This document shows positions 1 to 8,858 of a stretch of 64,000 bases of DNA, in pieces. How positions within the stretch are numbered: the stretch's first letter is position 1; each line of letters starts with the position of its first letter. The position numbers and the translations under genes are program-made. Origin of the DNA: Alphaproteobacteria bacterium. GTDB taxonomy: Bacteria > Pseudomonadota > Alphaproteobacteria > UBA9219 > RGZA01. The stretch is from contig JANRLI010000002.1 of NCBI GenBank assembly GCA_033762625.1, positions 62,001-126,000 of the forward strand, written 5' to 3'. The notes under the pieces were generated by a model. It was given only the letters and a program-made list of their open reading frames with translations. It searched no databases and had not been told where the DNA came from.

Positions 1-172
1 CGCTCGGGCGGAAACGATAGACCCCGCGACCTATTTCGAAAAACTGGCGCAATTGGCAAAAGCCAATCAACTAAAAACCATCAGCATGGGTATGAGCGCG
101 GATTACGAAACGGCGATTGAATGCGGTTCAACCGAAATTCGCGTGGGTACGGGGATCTTTGGCAGAAGGTAG
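1..172 (+). CDS. yggS: YggS-family PLP-binding protein, C-terminal fragment
   Basis: This is the last 56 codons of a gene that begins before the window. The tail [20 protein letters not shown] followed by VGTGIFG is the characteristic C-terminus of the YggS/PROSC family, which binds pyridoxal 5'-phosphate without a known catalytic activity and helps keep free PLP and amino-acid pools in balance in the cytoplasm. The stop TAG is at 170-172. The gene overlaps the convergent minus-strand orphan by about 45 nt. The first ten bases, read ARA in this frame, match the end of the interspersed hairpin repeat seen elsewhere in the window, so an in-frame repeat may sit just upstream; too little is visible to say. 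Family assignment is firm, function is by family only. Confidence 0.85.
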   Translation, partial: ARAETIDPATYFEKLAQLAKANQLKTISMGMSADYETAIECGSTEIRVGTGIFGRR

Positions 173-1636
173 AAGATCATTGCGCGCAAGGTCGCGCCGT
201 GTGAATGCGGCTTCAATCTGCGGCAATGCTTCGGATTTATGGAAAAACCCAAGTACGGCGGGTTTATCAAACCCGTAATGTTCAAATACGCCAACATCAT
301 TGGTGTAGCTGTAAGCCATCATCGCAAAATAATAGGGCAGGGCCTGTTTGATAAAAAATTCGGGTGCGCCTTTTGGAAACGCCGCAACCAGCGCGCTGTT
401 TACTTCGGCAAGCGCGATGCAATATTTGCCATTGATCTTGGAGCGTTCCCATACAACATAGTTGTCATCGCTGCGGTCGTTGGCGGCTTTATCTGGGTTT
501 TTCAGATCATCGAGTCCGCCCAATGCGACCCCCAGCTTGTTCAGCGCAGGCAGAATTTCGGCGCTGCTTTGCGGGAATGACCCAAAACCCGCGCGCAAAA
601 ATACCTTATCCAGCTTGGCCATGAACTCGCGGTCATCCCACAAATAGACAAATTTTTTCCATGCGGCATCAAGCGGGCCAAACTTTCCGGCGTTTTGTTT
701 ATCCCGCAGATCGGCCAGCGATGTGCGCAGGATGCCGGCAAAGAATTTTCCAAATGGCAAGGGCGGCTTATTGAGTGCATCGGGCATGGATTTGCGTTCG
801 CGCAAGACGCGCGCACGCTCGGCGCGCATGGCATGGCGCATGTAATCATGGGGAACGCCCAAAGCTTCTTGTACAGCGTGATAGGATTCTTCGCGCGTCG
901 CATATTTTTTCTTGCGCACGACATCGGCGGGTTTGCGAATAAAATCGCGGTAGATGAACAAGGCGATGCGCTGATCGCGGCTGAGCACGATGCCGTTATG
1001 TTCAACTACTTCGCGCGCGGCGATCTTTTGCAGTGCGGCAATAGTGCGGATTTTTGGACCGATAAACGCAGTATATTTGGATTTAAGCCGTTTGGCCCGC
1101 AGCTCGCGCTTGATGCTGGCTGTTAATCCTTCCACCAATGGTTCTTCGGGCGGGGTGGGCAGCAACGGCGTTTCAATGGTTTGTTCTGTGGTTTGTTCTG
1201 TGATTTGTTCTGTGGTTGGTGCCGGTGTTGGTTTGTCGCGCATCATGCGCGCGATATTGAAATAGATGAACTGATGCTTACCTGAAGGCGCGCGCAATTT
1301 ACGTCGTTCCAGATCGCTTTGCGACATGCGAATAGCGCGCGTTGTTGTATCATCCTTGCTATAGGCGCCCATGTAAACTTGGGTCTCTTTAAGCACCGAA
1401 AGATCGGACGCAGGCGTGACCATCAACGAACCACCCGTTGCCTGCCAAACCGACAACAAGTCGGATTGCACAAAGGTCACGCCTTCGGTAGCGGGTTTTT
1501 CGGGAAGATTAGGGTTGTGTTGCGTTAGGGTTTGCAAAAGCCATGTCGGAAATTTTTTCGCCGGCAAGGGCGGCGAAATGCTTTCCAGATCAATCGTCTT
1601 TGATGGCGTTGTGACCGTCATGAACCTATTTTTCAT
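128..1636 (-). CDS. Orphan protein, about 502 aa
   Basis: I do not recognise this protein. It has no signal peptide or membrane segment. Residues 1-140 are a soluble-looking domain. They are followed by a short low-complexity linker rich in Thr-Glu-Gln ([13 protein letters not shown]) and then by a long Lys/Arg-rich helical region from about residue 165, containing [15 protein letters not shown] and many basic residues. A C-terminal domain ends near [15 protein letters not shown]. The basic middle suggests nucleic-acid or membrane contact, which is inference only. The start is uncertain: ATG at 1636 or ATG at 1621, neither with a strong ribosome binding site. The 3' end overlaps the yggS stop. 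The codon use looks native, so I regard it as a real gene. Confidence 0.7.
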   Translation of the reverse strand: MKNRFMTVTTPSKTIDLESISPPLPAKKFPTWLLQTLTQHNPNLPEKPATEGVTFVQSDLLSVWQATGGSLMVTPASDLSVLKETQVYMGAYSKDDTTTRAIRMSQSDLERRKLRAPSGKHQFIYFNIARMMRDKPTPAPTTEQITEQTTEQTIETPLLPTPPEEPLVEGLTASIKRELRAKRLKSKYTAFIGPKIRTIAALQKIAAREVVEHNGIVLSRDQRIALFIYRDFIRKPADVVRKKKYATREESYHAVQEALGVPHDYMRHAMRAERARVLRERKSMPDALNKPPLPFGKFFAGILRTSLADLRDKQNAGKFGPLDAAWKKFVYLWDDREFMAKLDKVFLRAGFGSFPQSSAEILPALNKLGVALGGLDDLKNPDKAANDRSDDNYVVWERSKINGKYCIALAEVNSALVAAFPKGAPEFFIKQALPYYFAMMAYSYTNDVGVFEHYGFDKPAVLGFFHKSEALPQIEAAFTRRDLARNDLLPSAKDPRTHANFG

Positions 1637-1719
1637 CAAAAATGCGAAAGTAATGAATCAAATAGGCTTTTCAACAAAATTAGTTGTTGCAGTGCAGCGG
1701 AAACCCTAAGCTTGGTGCT

Positions 1720-2556
1720 ATGAACGATGCAGCAATCACCCACAGCCCCGTTACCTTTACCATCGACCTTGAAGACCATCTGGGCGTGTATGCGGGCGAT
1801 GGGCGCTGGCTGCGCAATACACAAACAATTCTGGATTTTTGCGCACAAAAACACATCCGCGCCACGTTCTTCACGGTGGGCAAGGTGGCGGCGCATCCTG
1901 AATTATTGAAACGGATTGTAAATGATGGCCACGAGCTGGCGTTACATTCGTATGACCACATCGCGCTTACACAAGAAAACCCCGCAACCTATGCGGCGCA
2001 TTTGCTCGATGCCAAAAAAGCATTTGAAGATATTGCGGGCAATGCGGTTGAAGGATTTCGCGCGCCGATTTTTTCACTCACGCCCAAATCAGTATGGGCG
2101 GTGGATGTATTAAAGGAATTGGGATTTATTTATTCATCCAGCGTGATTGCTGGTAAGGGCGCGGTGAACGGTTTTCCGGGCGTGCCCAATAAGCCGTTCA
2201 AATGGAAGAACGGTTTAATCGAATTGCCGGTGCCGATGGTGAATTTAGGTGTGCTGGCCCTGCCGTTTTTGGGCGGGGTGTATTTGCGCTATTTGCCGTT
2301 GCCGGTTGTGCAGATGTTGAAAAAAACGGTTTATGCTGATGCACTGCTATGGACCTATACGCATCCTTATGATGTTGATGCCAGCGAAGGCTATGTGCGC
2401 CTTGATGATGGCACGCCGCTATGGATGAATGTGCTGCTTATGAATAATCGCAAGCATTTCCTGAACAAGCTGGATGCAGTGCTGAATGGCGATGCGGGTG
2501 CGCCATTGATTGAGCGTGCGCGCAGCTTGAACCATTTGCCGCAATTCGATTTATAG
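1720..2556 (+). CDS. Polysaccharide deacetylase (NodB/PuuE-like, carbohydrate esterase 4 type)
   Basis: Predicted metal-dependent N-deacetylase of the polysaccharide deacetylase superfamily. The NodB fold signatures are in order: TFTIDLEDH carries the catalytic Asp and metal Asp, HELALHSYDH supplies the two metal histidines (HSxxH), and GFRAPIFS is the third motif. The layout, with an early DLED rather than DDG motif and a long C-terminal segment, resembles the deacetylases found in exopolysaccharide loci. There is no signal peptide, so a cytoplasmic or membrane-face site is likely. I chose ATG 1720 over an in-frame TTG at 1684 because homologues start shortly before the TFTID strand. It stands alone on its strand and converges with the next gene by 6 nt overlap. 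The substrate cannot be told from sequence. Confidence 0.85.
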   Translation: MNDAAITHSPVTFTIDLEDHLGVYAGDGRWLRNTQTILDFCAQKHIRATFFTVGKVAAHPELLKRIVNDGHELALHSYDHIALTQENPATYAAHLLDAKKAFEDIAGNAVEGFRAPIFSLTPKSVWAVDVLKELGFIYSSSVIAGKGAVNGFPGVPNKPFKWKNGLIELPVPMVNLGVLALPFLGGVYLRYLPLPVVQMLKKTVYADALLWTYTHPYDVDASEGYVRLDDGTPLWMNVLLMNNRKHFLNKLDAVLNGDAGAPLIERARSLNHLPQFDL

Positions 2557-3006
2557 GGATGGCGCGAATCCGCCTTTTTTAAAATCAGGCTTGGCGATTT
2601 CAATCGCTGCGGCGGCGCTTAAGGCACGCATTTCAGGGCGATGTGCTTGCGAACGCAGCATCACGCGCGAGCCTTGAATACGATCAATCAGCTCGTCATT
2701 CGCCTGTTCGGTATAAGCAACCGCTGCACGGTAAATCGTCGCGATATCCAGCATGTCGATATTAATTTGGCCCATGCTGGAGCCGGTATCATTTGAAATG
2801 CGTTCCCACGCGGCAATCATGGCGGGAGGTGAGCCGTAACGATCAATCACAGCTGCATAATCACCAAGCCGCCGGGCGATGGTTTGGATGAGCGCGGGGC
2901 TTGGCGCTAAAAACGATTCACGCCCTCGTTCGTTCATCAGGCAAATCGCACGCGCTTCCATGAATAAAAGGGTATCCGGTGAAATGGATGCAGGTTTGGA
3001 CGGCAT
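2551..3006 (-). CDS. Orphan protein, 151 aa
   Basis: A small soluble, mostly helical protein that I do not recognise. It begins MPSKPASISPDTLLFMEARA and ends in a short basic and glycine-containing tail (KPDFKKGGFAPSL). There is no signal peptide or obvious motif. The stretch ISNDTGSSMGQINIDMLDIA looks like a loop-helix transition. The gene converges with the deacetylase gene, the two stops overlapping by 6 nt, which argues that both reading frames are genuine. Nothing indicates function. Confidence 0.6.
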   Translation of the reverse strand: MPSKPASISPDTLLFMEARAICLMNERGRESFLAPSPALIQTIARRLGDYAAVIDRYGSPPAMIAAWERISNDTGSSMGQINIDMLDIATIYRAAVAYTEQANDELIDRIQGSRVMLRSQAHRPEMRALSAAAAIEIAKPDFKKGGFAPSL

Positions 3007-3237
3007 GAAAATTTCTTTAAAAAAGCATTAAAAATATGCCGCGAGATAATCATATCCGGCGGGTGGAAGCAAGCGAAACAATGCCGACGTTAAATAAAAA
3101 ACCGCGCGTTATATTGGGAAAACGCACAAAAATTGTGCCCGCCATGCTGGTCATTAAACATGTTGTAAGTTTTGGATGATAGGGTTGCCCCTATTCAGAA
3201 GGTTTGATTTTTTATTCTATTTTTCAGGAGACACCCC

Positions 3238-3765
3238 GTGAAAGCATTTTCATGCAAGACATTATTGTCTGTTGCCGCGCTTGTTCTTTCGATTGCATCC
3301 GCCGCCCCAGCCCATGCTACTTATATCAGTTATCGCAGCCATGATGCCGGCGTTGAAGCAGCGCAAATGCGCTTGAAACAGCTTGGCTATTTCGTTGGCA
3401 AGGTGGACGGCATTAATGGCCCACGCACCAGCAATGCGCTTGCTGCATTCCAGCGCAATAATGGCTTGATGGTCACCGGCAATTACGATTACTACACCCA
3501 AGCCGCATTGTTCCCCGTGTATCAAACACCGTATTACACATCGAATGTCGTCGTGCCAACCATGGCGTATCCGGTTGCCTATACCGTTCCGTTGAATGAA
3601 TACCGTGCTGGCGCTGTGTATGCACAACCCATCGCGTATGCTGCGCAATTACCAACCCAGCGCCCGATTGCGCAAACCTACGCTATCTCGGAAGCGGTGC
3701 GTTATGGTAATTGGTACACACCAGCAGGCAGCCAGATCACCACGGTGGTTCCACGCCCTTGGTAA
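3238..3765 (+). CDS. Exported peptidoglycan-binding-domain protein
   Basis: Sec-exported periplasmic protein of 175 aa. A clear signal peptide (residues 1-27, cleavage after APAHA) is followed by one PG_binding_1 domain at about residues 38-85: VEAAQMRLKQLGYFVGKVDG, then INGPRTSNALAAFQRNNGL, the usual repeat that binds peptidoglycan. The rest is a Tyr/Ala/Pro-rich tail without a catalytic domain, so it probably binds the wall rather than cutting it. Translation starts at GTG 3238, chosen because an AGGAG ribosome binding site lies 7 nt upstream and the signal peptide begins there. The gene is monocistronic and closed by a strong terminator. Confidence 0.85.
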   Translation: MKAFSCKTLLSVAALVLSIASAAPAHATYISYRSHDAGVEAAQMRLKQLGYFVGKVDGINGPRTSNALAAFQRNNGLMVTGNYDYYTQAALFPVYQTPYYTSNVVVPTMAYPVAYTVPLNEYRAGAVYAQPIAYAAQLPTQRPIAQTYAISEAVRYGNWYTPAGSQITTVVPRPW

Positions 3766-3788
3766 GATAATTTCTGGTATATTGAACG

Positions 3789-3819
3789 ATGGCCCGCGAG
3801 CAATTGCGGGCCATTTTTA
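3789..3819 (+). terminator. Rho-independent terminator after the peptidoglycan-binding gene
   Basis: A 9-bp stem ATGGCCCGC / GCGGGCCAT with an 8-nt loop is followed by a T-rich tract (TTTTATTT). It lies 24 nt after the stop of the peptidoglycan-binding gene. Confidence 0.85.
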
Positions 3820-3836
3820 TTTCCGGAACAGGTGGT

Positions 3837-4379
3837 TTAAAAAACCTGCTGCGGCCATTTGCCGAGCATACCTTTTTGTTCCGATAAAACACCCGGAACA
3901 ATTTCCAAACCCAGAAAACGGCTTTCATCCACCCAGCCGGGCAGGGTGATGCCCAGCATCACTTCGCGCACAAAGCCAAAACGGTTGTAATACGGCGCAT
4001 CGCCCACAAGGATGATGGAGGCGTAATGCAGCCCGCGCGCTTTGGCCAAGGAATAATTCATCAGCTCAATGCCAATGCCATCGCTTTGCCGCGCGGGTTC
4101 AACCGCGATGGGGCCCAGCAATAAACTGGGCGTGCCATCGGGCAGCACCACCGGCCAATAGCGGATGGTGCCAACCAGCTGTTTGGTGTCTTTGTCTTCA
4201 ACCACAAAACTAAGCGCTGCAATCGGCGCCACATCTTCACGAAAACGGTAGGCGGTTTTTTTATGGCGGTCGGGTCCAAAGCAGACATCGAGCAGCGCTT
4301 CGATGGATGCGGCGTCGCTTTCGCGTTCAGGGCGCACCAGCGTTTTATCGGTAAGGGGCTGCGGGGTTGAATGAGGCAT
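3837..4379 (-). CDS. GNAT-family N-acetyltransferase (YhbS-like)
   Basis: Predicted acetyl-CoA-dependent N-acyltransferase of the GNAT fold, 180 aa. The pattern VRPERESDAASIEALLD at the N-terminus, LLLGPIAVEPARQSDGIG (motif A, acetyl-CoA pyrophosphate loop, here with a slightly degenerate RxxGxG as RQSDGIG) and GDAPYYNRFGF near residue 125 match the YhbS group, where the last motif is highly conserved. The protein is cytoplasmic. Its substrate is unknown. It stands alone on the minus strand between a terminator and the divergent apaG. Confidence 0.85.
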   Translation of the reverse strand: MPHSTPQPLTDKTLVRPERESDAASIEALLDVCFGPDRHKKTAYRFREDVAPIAALSFVVEDKDTKQLVGTIRYWPVVLPDGTPSLLLGPIAVEPARQSDGIGIELMNYSLAKARGLHYASIILVGDAPYYNRFGFVREVMLGITLPGWVDESRFLGLEIVPGVLSEQKGMLGKWPQQVF

Positions 4380-4492
4380 ATCAGCTTTTTAAAAATTGTG
4401 ACCGTTTCATGTAGTAGTAATGGCTTTTTTGTTGGAACAAAATAAATAAATTTGCCCTTTATTTTCAAAACCAGATTGCTTAAATGATGGGT

Positions 4493-4888
4493 ATGTACAC
4501 AGCCATTACCCGCGATATAAAAGTCTCTGTTAATCCCGTTTATCTGGAAGGGCAATCCACGCCCGATGATCGTCATTTTGTGTGGGCGTATCAGGTCAAG
4601 ATTGAAAACCAGAGCAAGGCAACGGTGCAGCTGATTAACCGTTATTGGCGCATCACCGATGCGCTTGGCCGCGTGCAGGAAGTGCGCGGCGAAGGCGTGG
4701 TGGGCGAACAGCCGATTTTAAAACCCGGGCAATCGTTTGAATATACCAGCGGCACACCCTTGCCCACACCATCCGGCATTATGCTGGGCCGCTATGAAAT
4801 GGTGGGCGAGGGCGGCGAACGCTTCGAGATTGATGTTCCGGCCTTCTCGCTCGATGTGCCCAGCGCCGGAAAGCCATTACTCAATTAG
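4493..4888 (+). CDS. apaG: ApaG protein
   Basis: ApaG-family protein of about 131 aa, an all-beta fibronectin-like fold. It is recognised by the near-universal ApaG string: [11 protein letters not shown], then [34 protein letters not shown] and [10 protein letters not shown]. In enterobacteria it is linked to cobalt/magnesium efflux phenotypes, and in eukaryotes the fold is used for protein-protein contact in F-box proteins; the biochemical role is still unsettled. I prefer the ATG at 4493 ([13 protein letters not shown]), which matches the family start, over the ATG at 4484. The gene is monocistronic here. Confidence 0.92.
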   Translation: MYTAITRDIKVSVNPVYLEGQSTPDDRHFVWAYQVKIENQSKATVQLINRYWRITDALGRVQEVRGEGVVGEQPILKPGQSFEYTSGTPLPTPSGIMLGRYEMVGEGGERFEIDVPAFSLDVPSAGKPLLN

Positions 4889-5094
4889 CGATATGCATCC
4901 GTTGCGCAAGCGGGGCCCCGTTTTATTCTAAACCGGATGTCGACTTTTGCCGAGATATGCGGTCATCAACCTTGATAATTCCGCCCAACTTAGTTAATAA
5001 CGCCCGCATTAACTAGGTAACCAATGAAGAAAGTAATTTCACATCCTGAATTCGTTTTTCCAAATGGTAGTCTTGGATTAAGGGGAAAACAGCT

Positions 5095-5394
5095 ATGAGC
5101 GATAAAATTAAAAATCCTGAAGATAAAAAATATCCAACTGCCAGCCATATGGAAGAGTTGGGTTCATCCACCGCCGAAGCCATTTGTGCAGGCATGAAGG
5201 CTGCGAATGATGATGCGCCTTCCTTTGGCCCATCGCGCCTTGGCACATCAATCACCGGACTTTCAGGACTTGATGCCGATACGCTGGCCAGCGCATTGAA
5301 CCAGTTGAAAGCGCACGTCAACCCGAAGCCATTTTACAAAGCCAAGTTCATGCAAAAATTCAAATTGATTTTGGGCAAGGACGATAAGAAGTAA
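5095..5394 (+). CDS. Orphan small protein, 99 aa
   Basis: A short, charged, soluble protein that I do not recognise. It starts MSDKIKNPEDKKYPTASH behind a good ribosome binding site (AAGGGGA about 9 nt before the ATG). The middle SGLDADTLASALNQL resembles a short helix-loop-helix, and the C-terminus is basic (FYKAKFMQKFKLILGKDDKK). It ends one base before the stop of the convergent 479-aa orphan. Confidence 0.6.
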   Translation: MSDKIKNPEDKKYPTASHMEELGSSTAEAICAGMKAANDDAPSFGPSRLGTSITGLSGLDADTLASALNQLKAHVNPKPFYKAKFMQKFKLILGKDDKK

Positions 5395-6834
5395 TTAGCC
5401 GTTGATATCAAGGCTGGCACCACGTGATGTGCCGCCCTTCATATCCTGATATTTCTGCATATTCATCAGCATCATATCCTGAATAAGCTGCGCCGGAATG
5501 GGGTTGCCGCCGGTTGTCACATTGCTGTTGGCTGCTGGCATTTGCAGTGGCGCGGTAAAGCCGGGATCTGGAAGGCGCGTTGCAGGAATATCAAATTCAT
5601 TGGCTGGCGCAGCGGCAATCGCTGCGGAAGGTTGCGTAAGGCCAAGTAATCCGGCGCCATCTTTCATACTGCCCATTTGTGGAGCAGCCGATGCCGATTT
5701 TGCAATTTCCTTACCATAGGTTTTTAAGCGTACATCCGGCACATCGCGTGCGGGCATGTGGGTGGCAATGCTGGGGTGGCGGGCAACACCGGCCAGCGAA
5801 TACATTTTATGACCATCGGCTTCAACCGGGCCGTGGGGTAGGGGTGATTTAACCTGCTGCGCGCCTGCAATCTTGCGTGCGGTTGCTTCATCGACAGCGC
5901 CCATATCCGCATCATCATGTGCTGTATTATTGGCAACATCAACCGGTGTTTCATTGCCCATCACGCCGCCAAAGGGCTGTTTAGCCGGCGCAGCCTTGGC
6001 AGCAACCCGGTGTGTATTGGCAGCCTTAATCGCAATGTTTTCTTCCGGCGCTGCGCTGGCCAGCATGGTTTCTTGCGCTTTGATTTGGTTGCTTGGAAGT
6101 TTATGCGCATTGGGGGTATCCACACCCAGCAAGCCTGCGATAACCGTTTGGCCAACATCGCCGCCTTTTTCCTGTTCGAACATCGCGTCAATCGCGCCAG
6201 TAACCACGCCCATAGGGCCCCAATACAGAGCGCTGCCCATTACTTTGGCATGGCCGCTAATCTCATCGCCCGAAACATGACGGTAAATCATATTGACGAC
6301 GGGGATTTGTTGCAGCGGGTTGATGGTATCGATGAAATCTTCAAAGGAGTAATCAACCGTATCAACATCGGGCCCGACGGTTTTTTTGTTGGCACCGCTA
6401 TGGTTGAACGCATTCATCTTTACGCCGTCATTTTTATTGCGTTCAGGATAAAGCGAACCATCTTGCGAAATTTCGCTGGGCTGCGGCGCTGCATCCTCGT
6501 CGGATGTTTCCTGCGGTTTAACGTCGCTACGCGCGGATGGCTGGGATGATTTGTTTAATTGTTCGGTAATCGCTTCAGCCTTGGCATAGCGGCTGGCTTT
6601 TTTATGTGCGCCATGGGCATCTTTGGCGGCTTTGTAAGCGGCATCATGGGCATCCACAGCGGCTGCGAAGTCAGAGTTTGTTTGGCGCGCTGCCTCTGCG
6701 CCTTTATTCGCCATTCGCTCTGCGCTATCGCGCAACCGCTCGGGCGAAGTTGGCGCAACCGCGACTGCACTTGCCCAATCTGGCTTGTGTAATGCGAGCT
6801 GTCCGCGACCTTTTAAAACATAATCTGAATTCAT
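5395..6834 (-). CDS. Alphaproteobacterial orphan with NPLQxIPxVxxIYR motif, 479 aa
   Basis: Large protein of unknown function. Its core at about residues 170-250 (NPLQQIPVVNMIYRHVSGDE, then GSALYWGPMGVVTGAIDAM) matches a motif I have seen in uncharacterised alphaproteobacterial proteins, possibly a membrane-associated helical pair. The N-terminal 90 residues are Ala- and charge-rich, likely helical or disordered, and the C-terminal half is Ala/Pro-rich and low complexity. Residues of about 21-50 are encoded by a copy of the interspersed hairpin repeat (6686-6773) that stays in frame. The TTAACCAT octamer at 6863-6870 is 29 nt upstream. There is no signal peptide. Confidence 0.65.
   Translation of the reverse strand: MNSDYVLKGRGQLALHKPDWASAVAVAPTSPERLRDSAERMANKGAEAARQTNSDFAAAVDAHDAAYKAAKDAHGAHKKASRYAKAEAITEQLNKSSQPSARSDVKPQETSDEDAAPQPSEISQDGSLYPERNKNDGVKMNAFNHSGANKKTVGPDVDTVDYSFEDFIDTINPLQQIPVVNMIYRHVSGDEISGHAKVMGSALYWGPMGVVTGAIDAMFEQEKGGDVGQTVIAGLLGVDTPNAHKLPSNQIKAQETMLASAAPEENIAIKAANTHRVAAKAAPAKQPFGGVMGNETPVDVANNTAHDDADMGAVDEATARKIAGAQQVKSPLPHGPVEADGHKMYSLAGVARHPSIATHMPARDVPDVRLKTYGKEIAKSASAAPQMGSMKDGAGLLGLTQPSAAIAAAPANEFDIPATRLPDPGFTAPLQMPAANSNVTTGGNPIPAQLIQDMMLMNMQKYQDMKGGTSRGASLDING
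6686..6773. repeat. Interspersed hairpin repeat, copy inside a coding region
   Basis: Contains the family blocks CTCTGCGCC, TTCGCTCTGCGC, CGCAACCGCTCGGGCGAAG and GGCGCAACCGCGACTGCACT. It lies within the N-terminal coding part of the 479-aa orphan and is read without a stop as a peptide including VAPTSPERL and AERMANKGAEA. Related copies occur at 14431, 16216, 16436, 18519, 38931, 52921, 53762 and 54379. Confidence 0.8.
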
Positions 6835-6862
6835 AAATACTCTTTATTGTCTTGCCCTTTCA

Positions 6863-6870
6863 TTAACCAT
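6863..6870. promoter_or_regulatory. TTAACCAT octamer, possible CtrA-type site
   Basis: One of five intergenic TTAACCAT copies noticed in this window. It lies in the divergent spacer between the 479-aa orphan (minus) and the winged-helix regulator (plus). The octamer resembles the TTAA-based site of the alphaproteobacterial cell-cycle regulator CtrA. The assignment is inferred from sequence only. Confidence 0.3.
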
Positions 6871-6993
6871 TGCAAGCGCCATGCCAAGCCAAACAATAAA
6901 AAAATTGTTTACAAACAATGACTTAGTATAATAAAACACATTTGAAGGAAAATATGACCCCGCACCGGTGCCCTTGAGATAGCCTAGGCCTTA

Positions 6994-7629
6994 ATGAGCG
7001 AAAAAATCCAGATCACCCTGATTGGCAAAGATGATGTGCTGGCCGCCGTGCTGGCCGAGCAAGCCAAGGGGCAAATGGGCGGTGTCCGCGATTTTGATTT
7101 TATGGTGGCAGTAAGCGTGAGTGAAGCTTCGCCCGCTAGCGATGTCTGGGTGTTGCCGCGCGCGATGCCGGTGCCGGCGCTGGAACAGATGCCATTGTGC
7201 ATTCGTATTGCCAACGCAGATGAAGCGCCCCAGCCAAGCGATGACATTGTATTCATAAAACCATTCCGCCTTGCGCAGCTTCTGGACGTTATGTTAAGCG
7301 GCGCAAAGTTGCGGCGCAGAAAGCAGCCGCGTGCGCTTGGCGATGCACATGTGTTTCATCCTTTTGCGCGGTTGGTTGAAGCGACGGCTTCCGGTCAAAA
7401 CGTATCCTTGACTGAAAAGGAAGCATCGTTTTTATGCGCTGTGCTGGATGCCGGGCAAAATGGCTTGTCGCGCAAGGATGCCATGACCGAATTATGGGGC
7501 TATCACCCCGATGCCGAAAGCCATGCGGTTGATACAACCTTGTACCGCCTTCGCCAGAAATTGCAGGAATTAGGCAGTTTTGATGCGCATCTGGTCAATG
7601 AAGGCGGCGTTTACAAATGGTGTGACTAG
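6994..7629 (+). CDS. OmpR/PhoB-type winged-helix regulator with degenerate receiver
   Basis: Predicted DNA-binding regulator of 211 aa. The C-terminal 95 residues form a Trans_reg_C winged helix: VSLTEKEASFLCAVLDAG, LSRKDAMTELWGY, and DTTLYRLRQKLQELG (recognition helix), ending in the wing NEGGVYKW. The N-terminal 110 residues have receiver-like size and order, with a KPF near the right place (IVFIKPFRLAQLLDVML), but I see no acidic pair or phospho-acceptor Asp, so control by phosphorylation is unlikely. No sensor kinase lies nearby. The next gene, an M15 peptidase lipoprotein, follows after 107 nt on the same strand and could be a target, which is conjecture. Confidence 0.8.
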   Translation: MSEKIQITLIGKDDVLAAVLAEQAKGQMGGVRDFDFMVAVSVSEASPASDVWVLPRAMPVPALEQMPLCIRIANADEAPQPSDDIVFIKPFRLAQLLDVMLSGAKLRRRKQPRALGDAHVFHPFARLVEATASGQNVSLTEKEASFLCAVLDAGQNGLSRKDAMTELWGYHPDAESHAVDTTLYRLRQKLQELGSFDAHLVNEGGVYKWCD

Positions 7630-7736
7630 ATACGCGTGATGCGCAAATGAACTGCAAATCAGGGCAGATAAAGGGTTGACGAAACACCCGACTTCTACAA
7701 AGCTTTTGCGATCCATAACGAAAAGCAAATTACCTG

Positions 7737-8741
7737 ATGAACAAACCATTTTTGAATTGCGCGCTGATTGCGCTGCTTGCCCTTGTTGTTTCCTGCGCAC
7801 CTACCCGCGATTTATCGGTTGCGCCCAAAGGCGATCAAAGCATTGTGATATGGCACCGCCTAAGCGGCGAGCGTATTGATGTAACCACGCGTCGCAACGG
7901 CCAGTACAACAAAGAAGCCTTCGACCAGATTGATCATATTTTCCGTGACCGTCATACGGGCGAAGAATATCCCATCGACCCAAAGCTGATTGATGTGATT
8001 ACCGATTTGCGTGACAAGCTGTTGATGTCGCCGAGCGATCCGATTGAATTATTGTCCGGTTTCCGCTCGCCCGAGAGCAACCGGAATTTGGCAAAGACCA
8101 ATAAATATGTGGCCAAAAACAGCTATCACATGAAGGGACAGGCGGCCGATATCCGCATTCCGGAAATGAACAGCAGCGCGCTGGAAGCGGTTGCCAAAAC
8201 CATGCAAAGGGGCGGTGTTGCACTTTATCCCGATAGCGGCCATGTGCATGTGGATACAGGACCTGTGCGCGGCTGGTCGGTCATTCGCGGTAAGGAAGCA
8301 GGGCTGAATGACCGCATCAGAAAGCCTGGCGAGTCTGCACCGATGCCAACGGTGCGCGGACGTGTACCGGTACAACCCCGTGCCACGAATTTGAAAGTGA
8401 AGCCGATAACATCACCCATCAATTCATATGATGATCTGCCGGAGCCCGCAGCGCCTGATCACGCAAAAATTCTGCCAGCGGTTACGCCAAAGCATGCGCC
8501 CAAAATCATTGGCGGCGCGACCGTAACCACCAAGCAAGGTGTGCCCGTGCGCACGGCGCCAAAAGCCATTGGGTCAAAAGCAGCTGCCAAACCAGCCGCG
8601 CCACAAAAGAAAACCGTTGAAGACGCCAAGAAGCAGTGGGTTAAAACGCCTTATCATGGTGGTGTTCAGGGGGGCGTGAAAACCCCTGCAAAAGCGCCAG
8701 CCAAGAAGCCAGTGGCCAAAAAACCCGCCAAAAAAGAATGA
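7737..8741 (+). CDS. M15-family (YcbK/DUF882-like) lipoprotein peptidase
   Basis: Predicted envelope metallopeptidase of the M15 type, which cuts D-amino-acid-containing peptide bonds in peptidoglycan or acts as its binding relative. A lipoprotein signal peptide ends in a lipobox VVSC (Cys at residue 20). The catalytic part is at residues 75-190: SGFRSPESNRNL, then NSYHMKGQAADI with the HxxxxxxD pair His131/Asp138, and GHVHVD with His171 as the third zinc ligand. The last 100 residues are a Pro/Ala/Lys-rich tail ending KKPAKKE, likely disordered and able to contact anionic wall polymers. The start ATG is the first codon of the signal peptide. Confidence 0.87.
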   Translation: MNKPFLNCALIALLALVVSCAPTRDLSVAPKGDQSIVIWHRLSGERIDVTTRRNGQYNKEAFDQIDHIFRDRHTGEEYPIDPKLIDVITDLRDKLLMSPSDPIELLSGFRSPESNRNLAKTNKYVAKNSYHMKGQAADIRIPEMNSSALEAVAKTMQRGGVALYPDSGHVHVDTGPVRGWSVIRGKEAGLNDRIRKPGESAPMPTVRGRVPVQPRATNLKVKPITSPINSYDDLPEPAAPDHAKILPAVTPKHAPKIIGGATVTTKQGVPVRTAPKAIGSKAAAKPAAPQKKTVEDAKKQWVKTPYHGGVQGGVKTPAKAPAKKPVAKKPAKKE

Positions 8742-8858
8742 GTAATGCAAGCCCTTTAAAATAAGACTTTCTCAAATGTTCACGCATCAGTAATACTTAT
8801 CGGATAGACCATACTAACGCCCTTTTCCAAGACCCCATTTTTGAATACGAGGTTGAAT

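Noticed and set aside
541-1005. 154-aa minus-strand frame inside the 502-aa orphan
   Set aside because: Shadow of the longer gene; Cys- and Met-rich composition without codon bias of a gene.
4900-4931. GC-rich hairpin GCGGGGCCCCG behind apaG as a terminator
   Set aside because: The palindrome has no loop and only a short T tract; support too weak to annotate.
5917-6549. 210-aa plus-strand frame opposite the 479-aa orphan
   Set aside because: Antisense shadow; His/Arg/Phe-rich composition and no ribosome binding site.
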